Positions 33,832 through 43,063 of a stretch of 64,000 nucleotides of DNA are shown here, piece by piece (the stretch's first letter is position 1; every line of letters starts with the position of its first letter). The position numbers were made by a program, and so were the translations under genes. The stretch lies in assembly GCF_002754195.1 (NCBI RefSeq), contig NZ_PEEU01000001.1, positions 3,038,001 through 3,102,000 of the forward strand, in the 5' to 3' direction. The notes beneath the pieces were generated by a model, which was not told where the DNA came from, ran no database searches, and worked only from the letters and a program-made list of their open reading frames with translations. The stretch comes from Flavobacterium sp. 9. GTDB lineage: Bacteria > Bacteroidota > Bacteroidia > Flavobacteriales > Flavobacteriaceae.

Positions 33832-34643
33832 ACTCATCTAATTTTTCAATTTCAAGATTTTTTTTCTTTTTAAAATTTTCAAAGTTGTCAACATATATTA
33901 AATACAACAAAAAGAAAAATTTAAATTAAATTAATTTTTGTTTGTTATTATAGCTTGTTAATATGTGCTATAAATTTATTTTTAAAAGCATTGAAATGAA
34001 GTTTCTCTTAGTTATCTTGAGTTATCAACATACTTATATTTGGTTAAAAGTCTAATTTATAAGACTTTTTGTATTTTAATTAACAACGGTTAACAACCAA
34101 AAAAGTATTCATTTTGTAGATAAGTTCACATGTTGATATTTGTTGAAAATGGCATTTTTGATATTGATAACTTTTCCAAAAATTCATGAAACTTTATTAG
34201 GTTATTTCATTCCGGTTTTGGATTAGATTTTTTTTCGACACAACCAAAAAAAACTTCTAATTTTCTATCTCAACTTATTAACAAATAATGTTAACTTAAA
34301 GTTAATTGAATATCAACGAATTAGCTTTTACTATTAACATTATAAAATTTTAACAAAATAAATGAATATTATTTATTGATTATGAGATACTTATAGAGTT
34401 GTTAATAATGTTGATAAGTGTTAAGTTTTTGATAGCTAAGCAATTGTAAAATAAGGTTTTTTTGTCTCGAATTTCACAAATTTACTCGAATTGAATTCTA
34501 GTCTTTAAAACTATTTTTGATTGTTACAAAGAACAATAATTAGTGGTAATTCGTGAAATTAGTGGCTAACTTTTTTCTAAATAGTACACAGCTAAGAAAT
34601 TCTTTAAGTAAATTTGCATAACACAACTTAATAATACACAAAG
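33832..34643. other. Candidate replication origin (oriC) region
   Basis: An 812-bp gene-free, very AT-rich stretch. TTATCAACA, one base from the classical DnaA box TTATCCACA, occurs at 34022-34030 (plus) and 34409-34417 (minus). Related nonamers are TTGTCAACA (33885-33893), ATATCAACA (34139-34131), TTATCAATA (34170-34162) and TTATTAACA (34275-34283). TTAACAAC elements are also frequent. Genes to the left are mainly minus, to the right mainly plus, as expected on either side of an origin. This is an inference: no dnaA lies here, and AT-rich DNA produces such nonamers easily. Confidence 0.45.
34609..34616 (+). promoter_or_regulatory. -7 box of rpiB
   Basis: TAAATTTG fits TAnnTTTG and lies 27 bases before the rpiB ATG. 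The TTG element is not evident at the proper distance. Confidence 0.4.
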
Positions 34644-35075
34644 ATGAAAATTTCGATAGGAAATGACCACGCAGGACCAGATTATAAAAAAGCAATCGTA
34701 ACGATGCTTAAAGCAAAAGGATATGAAGTAACTAATTATGGTACAGATTCTGAAGATTCTGTTGATTATCCTGATTATGGTCATCCGGTTGCAAATGATG
34801 TATCTGAAGGTAAAGCTGATTTTGGAATCGTTATCTGCGGAAGTGGAAACGGAATTGCAATGACTGTTAATAAACACCCGAAAGTTAGAGCTGGTTTATG
34901 CTGGACTAAAGAAATTGCTTATTTAACACGTTTACATAACGATGCAAATATTGTTAGTATTCCGGCGCGTTTTACGTCTATTCCTCAAGCAGTTGAAATC
35001 GTTGAAACGTTTTTAACAACTGCTTTTGAAGGTGGAAGACACCAAAACAGAGTGAATAAAATCGCTTGTCAATAA
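34644..35075 (+). CDS. rpiB: Ribose-5-phosphate isomerase B
   Basis: Interconverts ribose-5-phosphate and ribulose-5-phosphate in the pentose phosphate pathway. The 143-residue protein has GNDHAGPDYK at residues 6-15 (phosphate binding), the catalytic cysteine segment VICGSGNGIAM with Cys65, and His98 (YLTRLHND), the equivalents of Cys66 and His99 in E. coli RpiB. The C-terminus RHQNRVNKI is typical. First plus-strand gene right of the candidate origin. Confidence 0.95.
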   Translation: MKISIGNDHAGPDYKKAIVTMLKAKGYEVTNYGTDSEDSVDYPDYGHPVANDVSEGKADFGIVICGSGNGIAMTVNKHPKVRAGLCWTKEIAYLTRLHNDANIVSIPARFTSIPQAVEIVETFLTTAFEGGRHQNRVNKIACQ

Positions 35076-35119
35076 AAAGTCAAAAAAAATCGGGTGCTTC
35101 GCACCTATAAAGATAAATA

Positions 35120-35155
35120 CACCGGGCGGATTTTTTAAATTCGTCCGGTTTTTTG
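35120..35155 (+). terminator. Hairpin with T-tract after rpiB
   Basis: ACCGGGCGGA pairs with TTCGTCCGGT, including G-T pairs, and is followed by TTTTTTG. A second small hairpin (GGTGCTTCGCACC, ending near 35105) lies just upstream. Confidence 0.7.
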
Positions 35156-35233
35156 TTTAAATTGCTTATTTTCAGTTTGTTATAATACTATTTTCGACTT
35201 ATTAACATTGTTAATATCTATAGTTTTATATCG

Positions 35234-35536
35234 CTAATTACTTAAAAATAAAGCAATTGTAAAAATATTTACGTTGTTAATAAACAATAGAACAGCAATT
35301 AAAATTTGAATAAAAACAATTGCTGAGAATTTTATAATAAAAGAAGATTTACTCGTTTTATGTCTAAAGAAAATCATAGCTGTTAATAAACCTATTGTTC
35401 CGCCAATTGCTTCAAAGAAAAACAATGTATTTTCTGGAATTCTACGTTTATTTTTTCTGGCTTGATTTTTATCGTATCCGGCAAGAATAAAAACGAAGAT
35501 GTTTATAAACAATAGTGATATAAAAAAGACTTTCAT
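35234..35536 (-). CDS. DUF1294 membrane protein
   Basis: A 100-residue inner-membrane protein of the DUF1294 family. Two helices flank the family signature YDKNQARKNKRRIPENTLFF, and the second signature RHKTSKSSF follows a Gly-rich turn (EAIGGTIGLLTAMIFF). I start at the ATG at 35536; another ATG at 35551 would add five hydrophobic residues. No function has been established for the family. Between rpiB and the Bro-N gene, on the opposite strand. Confidence 0.85.
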   Translation of the reverse strand: MKVFFISLLFINIFVFILAGYDKNQARKNKRRIPENTLFFFEAIGGTIGLLTAMIFFRHKTSKSSFIIKFSAIVFIQILIAVLLFINNVNIFTIALFLSN

Positions 35537-35618
35537 GGGTATAAGTATCATGAACAAAGATATTATTTTAGTTGTCTTAAAATTTAGGAAGACAAAGTAA
35601 TAATGTAATTCACAGTCA

Positions 35619-36440
35619 ATGAGTCCAGTACAATTATTTGAACAAAAAAAAGTAAGAAGTCATTATGATGCTGATAAAGAAATATGGTATTTCTCAGTAA
35701 TTGATGTGATTAAGATTTTAACAGATAGCCTTAATCCAAGGGATTATTGGTATAAAATGAAAATTAGAGTCAAAACAGAAGAGGGATTTGAACTGTCGAC
35801 AAACTGTCGACAGTTCAAAATGATAGCTGATGATGGAAAAAATCGACTCACAGATACTGCAGATACTGAAACTTTATTACGCTTAATTCAATCTATTCCT
35901 TCTCCAAAAGCAGAACCTTTTAAACAATGGCTGGCGAAAGTTGGTTATGAAAGACTTCAGGAATTGGCAGATCCTTCTCAAAGTTTAGATCGTGCTCGTG
36001 AAAACTGGCAAAATTTAGGTAGAAGTGAAAAATGGATTCAGCAAAGAATGACAGGGCAGGAGACTCGTAATAAATTGACTGATTATTGGAAAGAATCAGG
36101 AGTAGAGAAAAAAGACGAATTTGCAATGCTTACAAACATTATTCATAAGGAATGGACGGGATTATCAGTAAAAAATCATAAAGAAGTAAAAGGACTAGAA
36201 TCTCAAAATTTGAGAGATCACATGTCTGATGCAGAATTGATTTTTACTGCTTTGGCAGAACTTTCAACTAGACAAATTGCTGAAAGTGATGAAGCAAAAG
36301 GACTTTTAGAAAATGCGAAAGCAAGCAAAAAAGGCGGTGCAATTGCAAAAAATGCAAGAATAGCTTTAGAAGATAAAACTGGAAAAAGTGTTGTAACAGG
36401 AGAAAATTTTCTGCCACCAGAGAAAAAAAAGCTGGAGTAA
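35619..36440 (+). CDS. Bro-N (phage antirepressor-like) domain protein
   Basis: A 273-residue protein. Residues ~5-110 form a BRO-N domain (EIWYFSVIDVIKILTDSLNP, then RDYWYKMKIR, LSTNCRQFKM, DTETLLRLIQSIPSPKAEPF), the DNA-binding domain of phage and viral antirepressors. The rest is a conserved helical region (GYERLQELADPSQSLDRARE; EETRNKLTDYW-type segment) common in Bacteroidota chromosomal copies. No phage genes surround it. A 33-bp palindrome lies inside the coding sequence over the LSTNCRQ motif. Its target is unknown. Confidence 0.85.
   Translation: MSPVQLFEQKKVRSHYDADKEIWYFSVIDVIKILTDSLNPRDYWYKMKIRVKTEEGFELSTNCRQFKMIADDGKNRLTDTADTETLLRLIQSIPSPKAEPFKQWLAKVGYERLQELADPSQSLDRARENWQNLGRSEKWIQQRMTGQETRNKLTDYWKESGVEKKDEFAMLTNIIHKEWTGLSVKNHKEVKGLESQNLRDHMSDAELIFTALAELSTRQIAESDEAKGLLENAKASKKGGAIAKNARIALEDKTGKSVVTGENFLPPEKKKLE
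35787..35819. repeat. Palindrome inside the Bro-N gene
   Basis: TTTGAACTGTCGAC, a 5-nt AAACT spacer, and the exact reverse complement (14-bp perfect arms). It encodes FELSTNCRQFK in the BRO-N domain and also contains two direct copies of ACTGTCGACA. Confidence 0.8.
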
Positions 36441-36563
36441 ATTTAGAATTAAAAATAATCAAAAGATTTATGTTAGTTTTGATAAATCTAAAACAGTAAT
36501 ATAATAAAACATTTGCAAACTTCTCGAAACACTTTGCATGTTTGCGATTCAAATAAAACAAGA

Positions 36564-38687
36564 ATGACTAATATTCAATTCATTGCCAAGACTGTTCAAA
36601 CAGCAGCGATTAACATTCAAAACACGGTTAAATTATTAGAGGAAGATTGTACGATTCCGTTTATTTCGCGTTACCGAAAAGATACAACCGGAAATCTTGA
36701 TGAAGTTCAGATTGAGCAAATTGCAAAACTTCATAAAGAATATGAAGCGATTGTAAAACGTAAAGAAGCAGTTCTTAAATCGATCGAAGAACAAAAATCG
36801 CTTACGCATGAATTGAAACAGAAAATTGAGCAAAGTTTTGATTTACAAGAGATAGAAGATTTTTATCTTCCGTATAAAAAGAAGAAAAAAACAAAAGCAG
36901 ATGTTGCGCGCGAATTTGGTTTAGAACCATTGGCGAAAATCATTATGTCTGAAAATGATGTTGATGTAGATTTTATTTCGACACAATATCTTAATGAAAA
37001 TGTTATTAACGAAGAAGCTGCGATGCAAGGCGCACGTGATATTGTTGCAGAATGGATTAACGAAAACATTTATGTTCGTAAACAATTAAGACGTTTATAT
37101 CAGCGAAAAGCAACAATTGGAACCAAAGTTGTAAAAAAGAAAGCTGAAGAAGAAGGAGCACAAAAATTTAGTCAATATTTTGATTGGGAAGAACCTTTAA
37201 CAAAAGCGCCTTCACACCGTTTATTAGCGATGCTTCGTGCAGAAAACGAAGGTTTTGTTAAGATGAAAGTTGATGTTGATATCGATGAAGCTTATGATGT
37301 TATTGACGAAATAATCATTAAAAAACAAAATAGTACAACGGCACATTTGCAATTAGCGATCGAAGATAGTTATAAACGATTATTGAATCCGGCGATTGGA
37401 AATGAAACGTTGCAAGAAGCAAAAGCAAAAGCCGATGCAAATTCTATTCAGGTTTTCGCGAATAATTTAGGTCAGCTATTATTAGCGCCGCCTTTGGGCG
37501 AAAAACGTATTTTGGCAATCGATCCAGGATTTAGAAGTGGTTGTAAAGTAGTTTGTCTGGACGAAAAAGGCGATTTATTATATAATGAAACTATTTATCC
37601 GCACGCGCCTCAAAATGAGGAAGCAATGGCGATCAAGAAAATCCGTTCGATGGTAAATGCGTATCAAATTGATGCAATTTCTATTGGGAACGGAACAGCT
37701 TCAAGAGAAACGGAATTTTTCATAAAAAAAATCGCGTTTGATAAACCGCTGCAAGTTTTCATCGTTTCTGAGGCTGGAGCTTCAGTATATTCGGCTTCAA
37801 AAATTGCGCGTGAAGAATTTCCTAATTATGATGTAACGGTTCGTGGATCAGTTTCGATCGGACGTCGACTTTCTGATCCTTTGGCAGAATTAGTAAAAAT
37901 CGACCCAAAAGCAATTGGAGTTGGACAATATCAACATGATGTAGATCAAACTAAACTTAAAGAAGAATTAGATAATACCGTAATTCGTTGTGTGAACTCG
38001 GTTGGAATCAATATTAACACGGCAAGTAAACATTTACTAAGTTATGTGAGTGGAATAGGAGAGAAGCTTGCGGAAAATATCGTTCAATATCGTTCAGAAA
38101 ATGGCCCGTTTGAAGATAGAAAACAGCTAAAAAAAGTGCCTCGCTTAGGCGAGAAAGCGTATCAGCAAGGTGCGGCTTTTATTAGAATTTCAAATGCTAA
38201 AAATCCGTTGGATAATTCGGCGGTACATCCAGAGGCTTATCCGGTTGTTGAAAAGATGGCAAAAGATTTGAAACTTTCGGTAAACGACTTAATTGCAAAC
38301 AAAGAAAAAACAGCCTTAATTAAGGCCGAAAACTATATTACACCTGAAATTGGTTTACTTACATTAAAAGACATCATAAAAGAGCTTGAAAAACCTGGAT
38401 TAGACCCAAGAAAGTCAGCTAAGGTTTTTGAATTTGATGCAAATGTGAAATCAATCAAAGATTTGAGAACCGGAATGATTCTGCCTGGAATTGTTAATAA
38501 CATTACCAATTTTGGTTGTTTTGTAGATATCGGAATTAAAGAAAGCGGATTGGTTCACATTTCTCAATTGAAAGCTGGTTTTGTAAGTGACGTAAACGAA
38601 GTGGTAAAACTTCACCAACATGTTGATGTAAAAGTTACTGAAGTTGATGAAGATAGAAAGAGAATTCAGTTGACGATGGTTTTGTAA
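36564..38687 (+). CDS. tex: Tex-family RNA-binding transcription accessory protein
   Basis: A 707-residue protein. I start at the ATG at 36564 (MTNIQFIAKTVQTAAINIQN); the 17 codons upstream read as promoter-like DNA. Domain order is the Tex standard: N-terminal helical region (CTIPFISRYRKDTTGNLDEV), YqgF/RNase H-like domain (RILAIDPGFRSGCKVVCLDE), two helix-hairpin-helix motifs (LLSYVSGIGEKLAENIVQYR), and a C-terminal S1 domain (MILPGIVNNITNFGCFVDIG) that binds nucleic acid. Tex affects transcription, possibly at stalled polymerase. Single-gene unit with a strong terminator. Confidence 0.95.
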   Translation: MTNIQFIAKTVQTAAINIQNTVKLLEEDCTIPFISRYRKDTTGNLDEVQIEQIAKLHKEYEAIVKRKEAVLKSIEEQKSLTHELKQKIEQSFDLQEIEDFYLPYKKKKKTKADVAREFGLEPLAKIIMSENDVDVDFISTQYLNENVINEEAAMQGARDIVAEWINENIYVRKQLRRLYQRKATIGTKVVKKKAEEEGAQKFSQYFDWEEPLTKAPSHRLLAMLRAENEGFVKMKVDVDIDEAYDVIDEIIIKKQNSTTAHLQLAIEDSYKRLLNPAIGNETLQEAKAKADANSIQVFANNLGQLLLAPPLGEKRILAIDPGFRSGCKVVCLDEKGDLLYNETIYPHAPQNEEAMAIKKIRSMVNAYQIDAISIGNGTASRETEFFIKKIAFDKPLQVFIVSEAGASVYSASKIAREEFPNYDVTVRGSVSIGRRLSDPLAELVKIDPKAIGVGQYQHDVDQTKLKEELDNTVIRCVNSVGININTASKHLLSYVSGIGEKLAENIVQYRSENGPFEDRKQLKKVPRLGEKAYQQGAAFIRISNAKNPLDNSAVHPEAYPVVEKMAKDLKLSVNDLIANKEKTALIKAENYITPEIGLLTLKDIIKELEKPGLDPRKSAKVFEFDANVKSIKDLRTGMILPGIVNNITNFGCFVDIGIKESGLVHISQLKAGFVSDVNEVVKLHQHVDVKVTEVDEDRKRIQLTMVL

Positions 38688-38727
38688 AATTCCAATCCTT
38701 CGACTTTGCTCAGGAAGACAAATAAAT

Positions 38728-38766
38728 AAAAACTCCCAAATTAGAATCTAATTTGGGAGTTTTTAT
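38728..38766 (+). terminator. tex terminator
   Basis: AAAAACTCCCAAATTA, short loop, TAATTTGGGAGTTTTT: a 16-bp near-perfect stem followed by T residues. Confidence 0.88.
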
Positions 38767-38789
38767 TTATGTATAGTTTATAAAAAAGT

Positions 38790-38820
38790 AAACCCCAAAC
38801 TACATTGTAATTTGGGGTTT
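38790..38820 (-). terminator. Terminator after tatA
   Basis: AAACCCCAAA / TTTGGGGTTT stem with loop CTACATTGTAA, close to the tatA stop on the minus strand. Confidence 0.78.
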
Positions 38821-38839
38821 TAATAAGATATATAAATAC

Positions 38840-39018
38840 TTATTTTGTTTCTTCCTCTTCTTTTTTGGCAGCAGCAGGTTGATCGTCTTTAGCAGCGTTT
38901 TTGAATTCTTTGATTCCGCTTCCTAAACCTTTCATTAATTCTGGAATTTTTTACCTCCAAAAAGTAAAATCACAATACCTACTATTACAAGGATTTCTGT
39001 AAGACCTAATCTTCCCAT
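38840..39018 (-). pseudogene. tatA: tatA (Sec-independent translocase subunit), one-base frameshift
   Basis: From ATG at 39018 the frame reads MGRLGLTEILVIVGIVILLF and GGKK, the TatA membrane helix and hinge, then goes out of register and stops at FQN. Shifting one base restores the expected [16 protein letters not shown] amphipathic helix and the charged tail ending EEEETK at 38840. The span of 179 bases is one short of 60 codons. The break lies in a run of six A (T at 38947-38952), where seven would restore the frame. Either a sequencing error, a true mutation, or slippage-dependent expression. No tatC is in the window. Confidence 0.85.
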
Positions 39019-39203
39019 GATTGTATATTTAATGCCGAAGCAAATTGTTTTCTAAATTGTACCGCAAAGGTATATAGAAATATACGAACAAAAAGTGTTT
39101 TTGGATTAAAATATTTGTATTTAGCAACGTTAAATATTTTATAAAATCTTAAATTAAGTATATTCATCAAATTTAAGCTGGCATCAACAAGACTATTAAT
39201 TAT

Positions 39204-39211
39204 TATATTTG
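39204..39211 (+). promoter_or_regulatory. -7 box before the gene at 39230
   Basis: TATATTTG fits TAnnTTTG, 18 bases before the ATG. Confidence 0.45.
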
Positions 39212-39229
39212 CTTACATAAAGAACCGCA

Positions 39230-39730
39230 ATGGCTAAGAAGAAATTCGATTTTAGGAAAAAATTATTTATCAAAAACCGATTGGTCATTTTGAATGAAGA
39301 TACTTTTGAAGAGCTTTTTTCATTCAAATTAACGTTGATGAATGTCTTTGTTGTTTTTTCGCTTGGAGGAATATTTTTGATCTTAATAACTACTTTTATT
39401 ATTGCTTTTACGCCTTTAAGAGAATTTATTCCAGGATATTCTTCTTCTGAATTAAAAAGAAATGCTACAGAATTGGCTATAAAATCTGATTCATTAGAAA
39501 CGGCTTTAAAGAAAAATGAAGCTTATATAAACGGAATTCAAAAAGTATTAAGAGGCGAATTAGAATATGCTAAATTTAATAAAGATTCGATTTTAGCAGA
39601 AGTTGATGAACCTTCAGAAGTAAATATGAACGCTTCAGAAGAAGAAATAAAATTAAGAGAAGAAGTTTCAAAAGTGGAGAAGGAGTCTGTTGACAAAAAG
39701 CAAAGTAAAAACAAAAGTGACAAGAAATAA
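39230..39730 (+). CDS. Single-pass membrane protein with periplasmic helix
   Basis: A 166-residue protein: basic cytoplasmic N-terminus (MAKKKFDFRKKLFIKNRLVI), a membrane helix near residues 36-60 (LMNVFVVFSLGGIFLILITT), and a helical periplasmic segment starting FIPGYSSSELKRNA. It ends in a Lys/Glu/Ser tail. The N-terminal half resembles the membrane-anchor part of some flavobacterial M23 peptidase-type proteins, but no peptidase domain follows. It lies 11 bp upstream of the GH3 gene, so the pair is probably co-transcribed. Function unknown. Confidence 0.65.
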   Translation: MAKKKFDFRKKLFIKNRLVILNEDTFEELFSFKLTLMNVFVVFSLGGIFLILITTFIIAFTPLREFIPGYSSSELKRNATELAIKSDSLETALKKNEAYINGIQKVLRGELEYAKFNKDSILAEVDEPSEVNMNASEEEIKLREEVSKVEKESVDKKQSKNKSDKK

Positions 39731-39741
39731 TACCATAAGAA

Positions 39742-41226
39742 ATGTCTATTAAATCAGTAGCAGCAAAATTATTTGCAACCAAAATATACTACGATACTTT
39801 GGCTTGGTCCAAAAAACCGGTAGAAACTCAACAAGAAATATTCAAAGGTTTAATTAATAGTGCAAGAGAAACCGAGTTTGGCGTTGATCATCATTTTGAT
39901 AAAATAAAAACCGTTCATGATTTCAAGAAACGTGTTCCAATTCGTGATTATGAAGATTTGAAACCTTATATTGATAAGGTTCGAATGGGCGAAAAAAATA
40001 TTCTTTGGAAAGGAAAACCATTATATTTTGCTAAAACTTCAGGAACAACTTCCGGCGCAAAATATATTCCGTTGACCAAAGAATCAATGCCGTATCATAT
40101 CGAAGCATCACGAAACGCGATTCTACATTATATATATGAAACTGGAAATGCTGATTTTGTTGATGGAAAAATGATTTTCTTGCAGGGAAGTCCAATTTTA
40201 GTTGAAAAATATGGAATCAAATTTGGAAGATTATCCGGAATTGGAGCACATTTTGTTCCAAAATATCTTCAAAAAAACCGAATGCCATCTTGGGAAACCA
40301 ATTGTATTGAAGATTGGGAAACTAAAATAGATGCTATCGTCGAGGAAACAATCGAGCAGGATATGACTATTATTTCCGGAATTCCGTCGTGGGTTCAAAT
40401 GTATTTTGAGCGTTTGCAGGAAAAAAGCGGAGGAAAGAAAATTGGCGATTTATTCAAGAATTTCAACTTGTTTATTTACGGTGGTGTAAATTATGAACCA
40501 TATCGCGCGAAGTTCGAAAACATGATTGGGCGTAAAGTTGACAGCATTGAATTGTTTCCGGCTTCTGAAGGATTTTTTGCCTATCAGGATTCTCAAAAAA
40601 CAAAAGGAATGTTGCTATTGTTGAATTCAGGAATTTTCTATGAATTCATAAAAGCCGATGAATTTTTTACTGAAAATCCAAAAAGTTATACAGTTGGCGA
40701 AGTTGAAGTTGGCGTAAATTATGCTTTAATTATTTCGACAAATGCAGGACTTTGGCGTTATAATATTGGAGATACTGTTCAATTTACTTCTTTGTTTCCG
40801 CATAAAGTTATTGTTTCTGGCCGAATCAAACATTACATTTCTGCTTTTGGAGAGCATGTTATTGCAAATGAAGTCGAAAAAGCGATGAAAGAAGCAACAG
40901 AAGGAACTAAGATTGTAATTAACGAGTTTACAGTTGCACCACAAATTAATCCTTCAAGCGGATTGCCGTATCACGAATGGTTGGTTGAATTTGAAACTGA
41001 ACCGGAAAATATGGACACTTTTGCAGAAGCAATAGACGCTTCAATGAGAAAACAAAATATCTATTATGATGATTTGATCACCGGAAGTGTTTTGCGAAAA
41101 GTGGTTGTAACCAAAGTTTCTAAAAACGGATTTCAGGAATATATGAAATCTCAGGGAAAATTAGGAGGACAAAATAAAACGCCAAGATTATCGAATGATA
41201 GAAAGATTGCGGATAATTTGAAGTAA
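39742..41226 (+). CDS. GH3 auxin-responsive-promoter-family adenylate-forming enzyme
   Basis: A 494-residue member of the GH3 family, which in plants conjugates acyl acids to amino acids through acyl-adenylates. The ATP-binding P-loop-like motif is YFAKTSGTTSGAKYIPLTKE, and later adenylation motifs are LFIYGGVNYEPYR, ELFPASEGFFAYQDS and WRYNIGDTVQFTS. The start matches homologues (MSIKSVAAKLFATKIYYDTL). Bacterial GH3 substrates are unknown. The upstream membrane protein is a possible partner. Confidence 0.9.
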   Translation: MSIKSVAAKLFATKIYYDTLAWSKKPVETQQEIFKGLINSARETEFGVDHHFDKIKTVHDFKKRVPIRDYEDLKPYIDKVRMGEKNILWKGKPLYFAKTSGTTSGAKYIPLTKESMPYHIEASRNAILHYIYETGNADFVDGKMIFLQGSPILVEKYGIKFGRLSGIGAHFVPKYLQKNRMPSWETNCIEDWETKIDAIVEETIEQDMTIISGIPSWVQMYFERLQEKSGGKKIGDLFKNFNLFIYGGVNYEPYRAKFENMIGRKVDSIELFPASEGFFAYQDSQKTKGMLLLLNSGIFYEFIKADEFFTENPKSYTVGEVEVGVNYALIISTNAGLWRYNIGDTVQFTSLFPHKVIVSGRIKHYISAFGEHVIANEVEKAMKEATEGTKIVINEFTVAPQINPSSGLPYHEWLVEFETEPENMDTFAEAIDASMRKQNIYYDDLITGSVLRKVVVTKVSKNGFQEYMKSQGKLGGQNKTPRLSNDRKIADNLK

Positions 41227-41374
41227 TTAAAATTGTAAATCTTCATTTAAAATAAGTGTTATCAAATAACAACATGAACAGATTTCAGTCGAATTAACAT
41301 TTTTAATTCCTAATTTCGTTCAATAAAATATTACCTATTACATCTTCTCAATAGAAGATTTTAAAATAATAAGC

Positions 41375-43054
41375 ATGAAAGAAACCAAACATATATCAAG
41401 ATCAAGAGCGCAGGAATCATCTGCTGCTATTGAAAAAATGTACATTACAATGCGTCACTTATTTAACCGTGGTTTTTATAAACCAATGGGAGTTTCGGGT
41501 GATAGTTTACGTGAATCATTATTAGCATTACGTCCGGAAATTTACGGAAATATAGGCGAAGAAAAGGTAGAACTTAACGGACTTTTGTACGTTATAGAAC
41601 GTCTTCCGATAGGAATTGAGCAATGCCGATTTATTAATTTAACTTCGGATGAAGGATATTCTAAATCACATTTTCAGGCAATTGTTCCTCCAAAAAGAAG
41701 AAGAAATTGTTACCGAATCGATGAGGAACAAATGAATGTTGAAATCACGCGAGGACGTTCAGATATTTATGATATCCTGACGCATTTGACTTTCATTTTT
41801 ATCGAATCACATAAAATTAAAAATAGAGTTTTGTTAGATGACGGCGGCGAAGTTTCCCGCGATTGGATGAAGCTGGAACAAGCTGTAATGCAGACTAAGA
41901 AATTGCCTTTGATTGAAAAAGAAAAAGCAATATCGCACGTTGCAAATATCTTAGGACGTACGTTTGAGGAAGTTTTAGATATTTATGACGCTTTTGGATC
42001 TGAGAATGATCCGGATCGTTTCCTGCACGTTATTTATTGGTTAGGAAAATTAGCGATTGAAGAAGTTATTGACAACAACAAAAGAACCATAACTTTTAGT
42101 CCGGTTTTAAGAGAGCGTTTAGGACATCATATTCATGGTGAAATTTGGGCAACAAACATCAAGGAAGTTTTAAAGGCTAATAATCTTTTAAAAAGACCAA
42201 TTCACGTTATTAGTGCAAATATGCACAGTGTAATGAATTCTATTTTTGCAACGCCTTTGTTAAAAACAAAATTCAAGGACAAATCTGATTTCTTTATTTA
42301 TGAGGAATTAAGTAAATCTGGCGCAAAAGAAATTAGAAGTCATGTAGAAGATTTAGCCCTGAAAAATGGAATGATTTCATTACCGGATACATCAGGAACA
42401 AATATCGATGTTCAGATTTTTGATACGGCTAAAATTGACTGGGCAAAAACCGGATTTCCAAAAGCAGAACTTGGCGAAGCGCAACCTGTTATTATTGTAA
42501 TGGATTATGCTTTTGGTGAGCAAGCTTACGAAACGATCGATGAGCTTTTGAAACCGTATAAAAAAGACACAAAATTAGAAGTAAAATCAGTATCGATAAT
42601 GGGTAAAGCCGGAATTCTTGAAGGAGGAAAAGGCGACATTATGATCCCGACAGCGCATATAAATGAAGGAACTGCGGATAATTATTTCTTCGAAAATGAA
42701 TTAACAGGCGCAATGTTCGAAGGAAATGACATTGCCGTTTTTGAAGGCGCAATGGTTACCGTTCTTGGAACATCATTACAAAACAGGGATTTATTGAAAT
42801 TCTTTCACGAATCGACTTGGGGAGTAATTGGTCTTGAAATGGAAGGTTCTTATTATCAAAAAGCAATACAATCAGCATCAAAAATCAGAAAAAGTGTGCC
42901 ACACGATATCAAAGTTCGTTATGCTTATTATGCTTCAGATAATCCATTAGAAACTGGAAGCACATTAGCTTCAGGCGGATTAGGAACAACAGGTGTAAAA
43001 CCAACGTATTTGATTACGATCAAAATTTTGGAACAAATTTTCAACGTAAAATAA
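41375..43054 (+). CDS. DUF6909-like protein with nucleosidase-like C-terminal half
   Basis: A 559-residue flavobacterial conserved protein, which I match to the DUF6909 family from memory of its N-terminus (IEKMYITMRHLFNRGFYKPM). The C-terminal ~200 residues have features of the purine/uridine phosphorylase-nucleosidase superfamily: VSIMGKAGILEGGKGDIMIP, GVIGLEMEGSYYQKAIQSAS (an MEG motif like the substrate-binding Met-Glu) and VRYAYYASDNPL. This would fit AMP-nucleosidase-like or related nucleoside chemistry, but activity is inference. A separate gene 10 bp before the polysaccharide locus. Confidence 0.6.
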   Translation: MKETKHISRSRAQESSAAIEKMYITMRHLFNRGFYKPMGVSGDSLRESLLALRPEIYGNIGEEKVELNGLLYVIERLPIGIEQCRFINLTSDEGYSKSHFQAIVPPKRRRNCYRIDEEQMNVEITRGRSDIYDILTHLTFIFIESHKIKNRVLLDDGGEVSRDWMKLEQAVMQTKKLPLIEKEKAISHVANILGRTFEEVLDIYDAFGSENDPDRFLHVIYWLGKLAIEEVIDNNKRTITFSPVLRERLGHHIHGEIWATNIKEVLKANNLLKRPIHVISANMHSVMNSIFATPLLKTKFKDKSDFFIYEELSKSGAKEIRSHVEDLALKNGMISLPDTSGTNIDVQIFDTAKIDWAKTGFPKAELGEAQPVIIVMDYAFGEQAYETIDELLKPYKKDTKLEVKSVSIMGKAGILEGGKGDIMIPTAHINEGTADNYFFENELTGAMFEGNDIAVFEGAMVTVLGTSLQNRDLLKFFHESTWGVIGLEMEGSYYQKAIQSASKIRKSVPHDIKVRYAYYASDNPLETGSTLASGGLGTTGVKPTYLITIKILEQIFNVK

Positions 43055-43063
43055 AAACAATAA

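Noticed and set aside
34566..34877. Minus-strand frame overlapping rpiB
   Set aside because: It is antisense to a complete rpiB with catalytic residues and has atypical composition.
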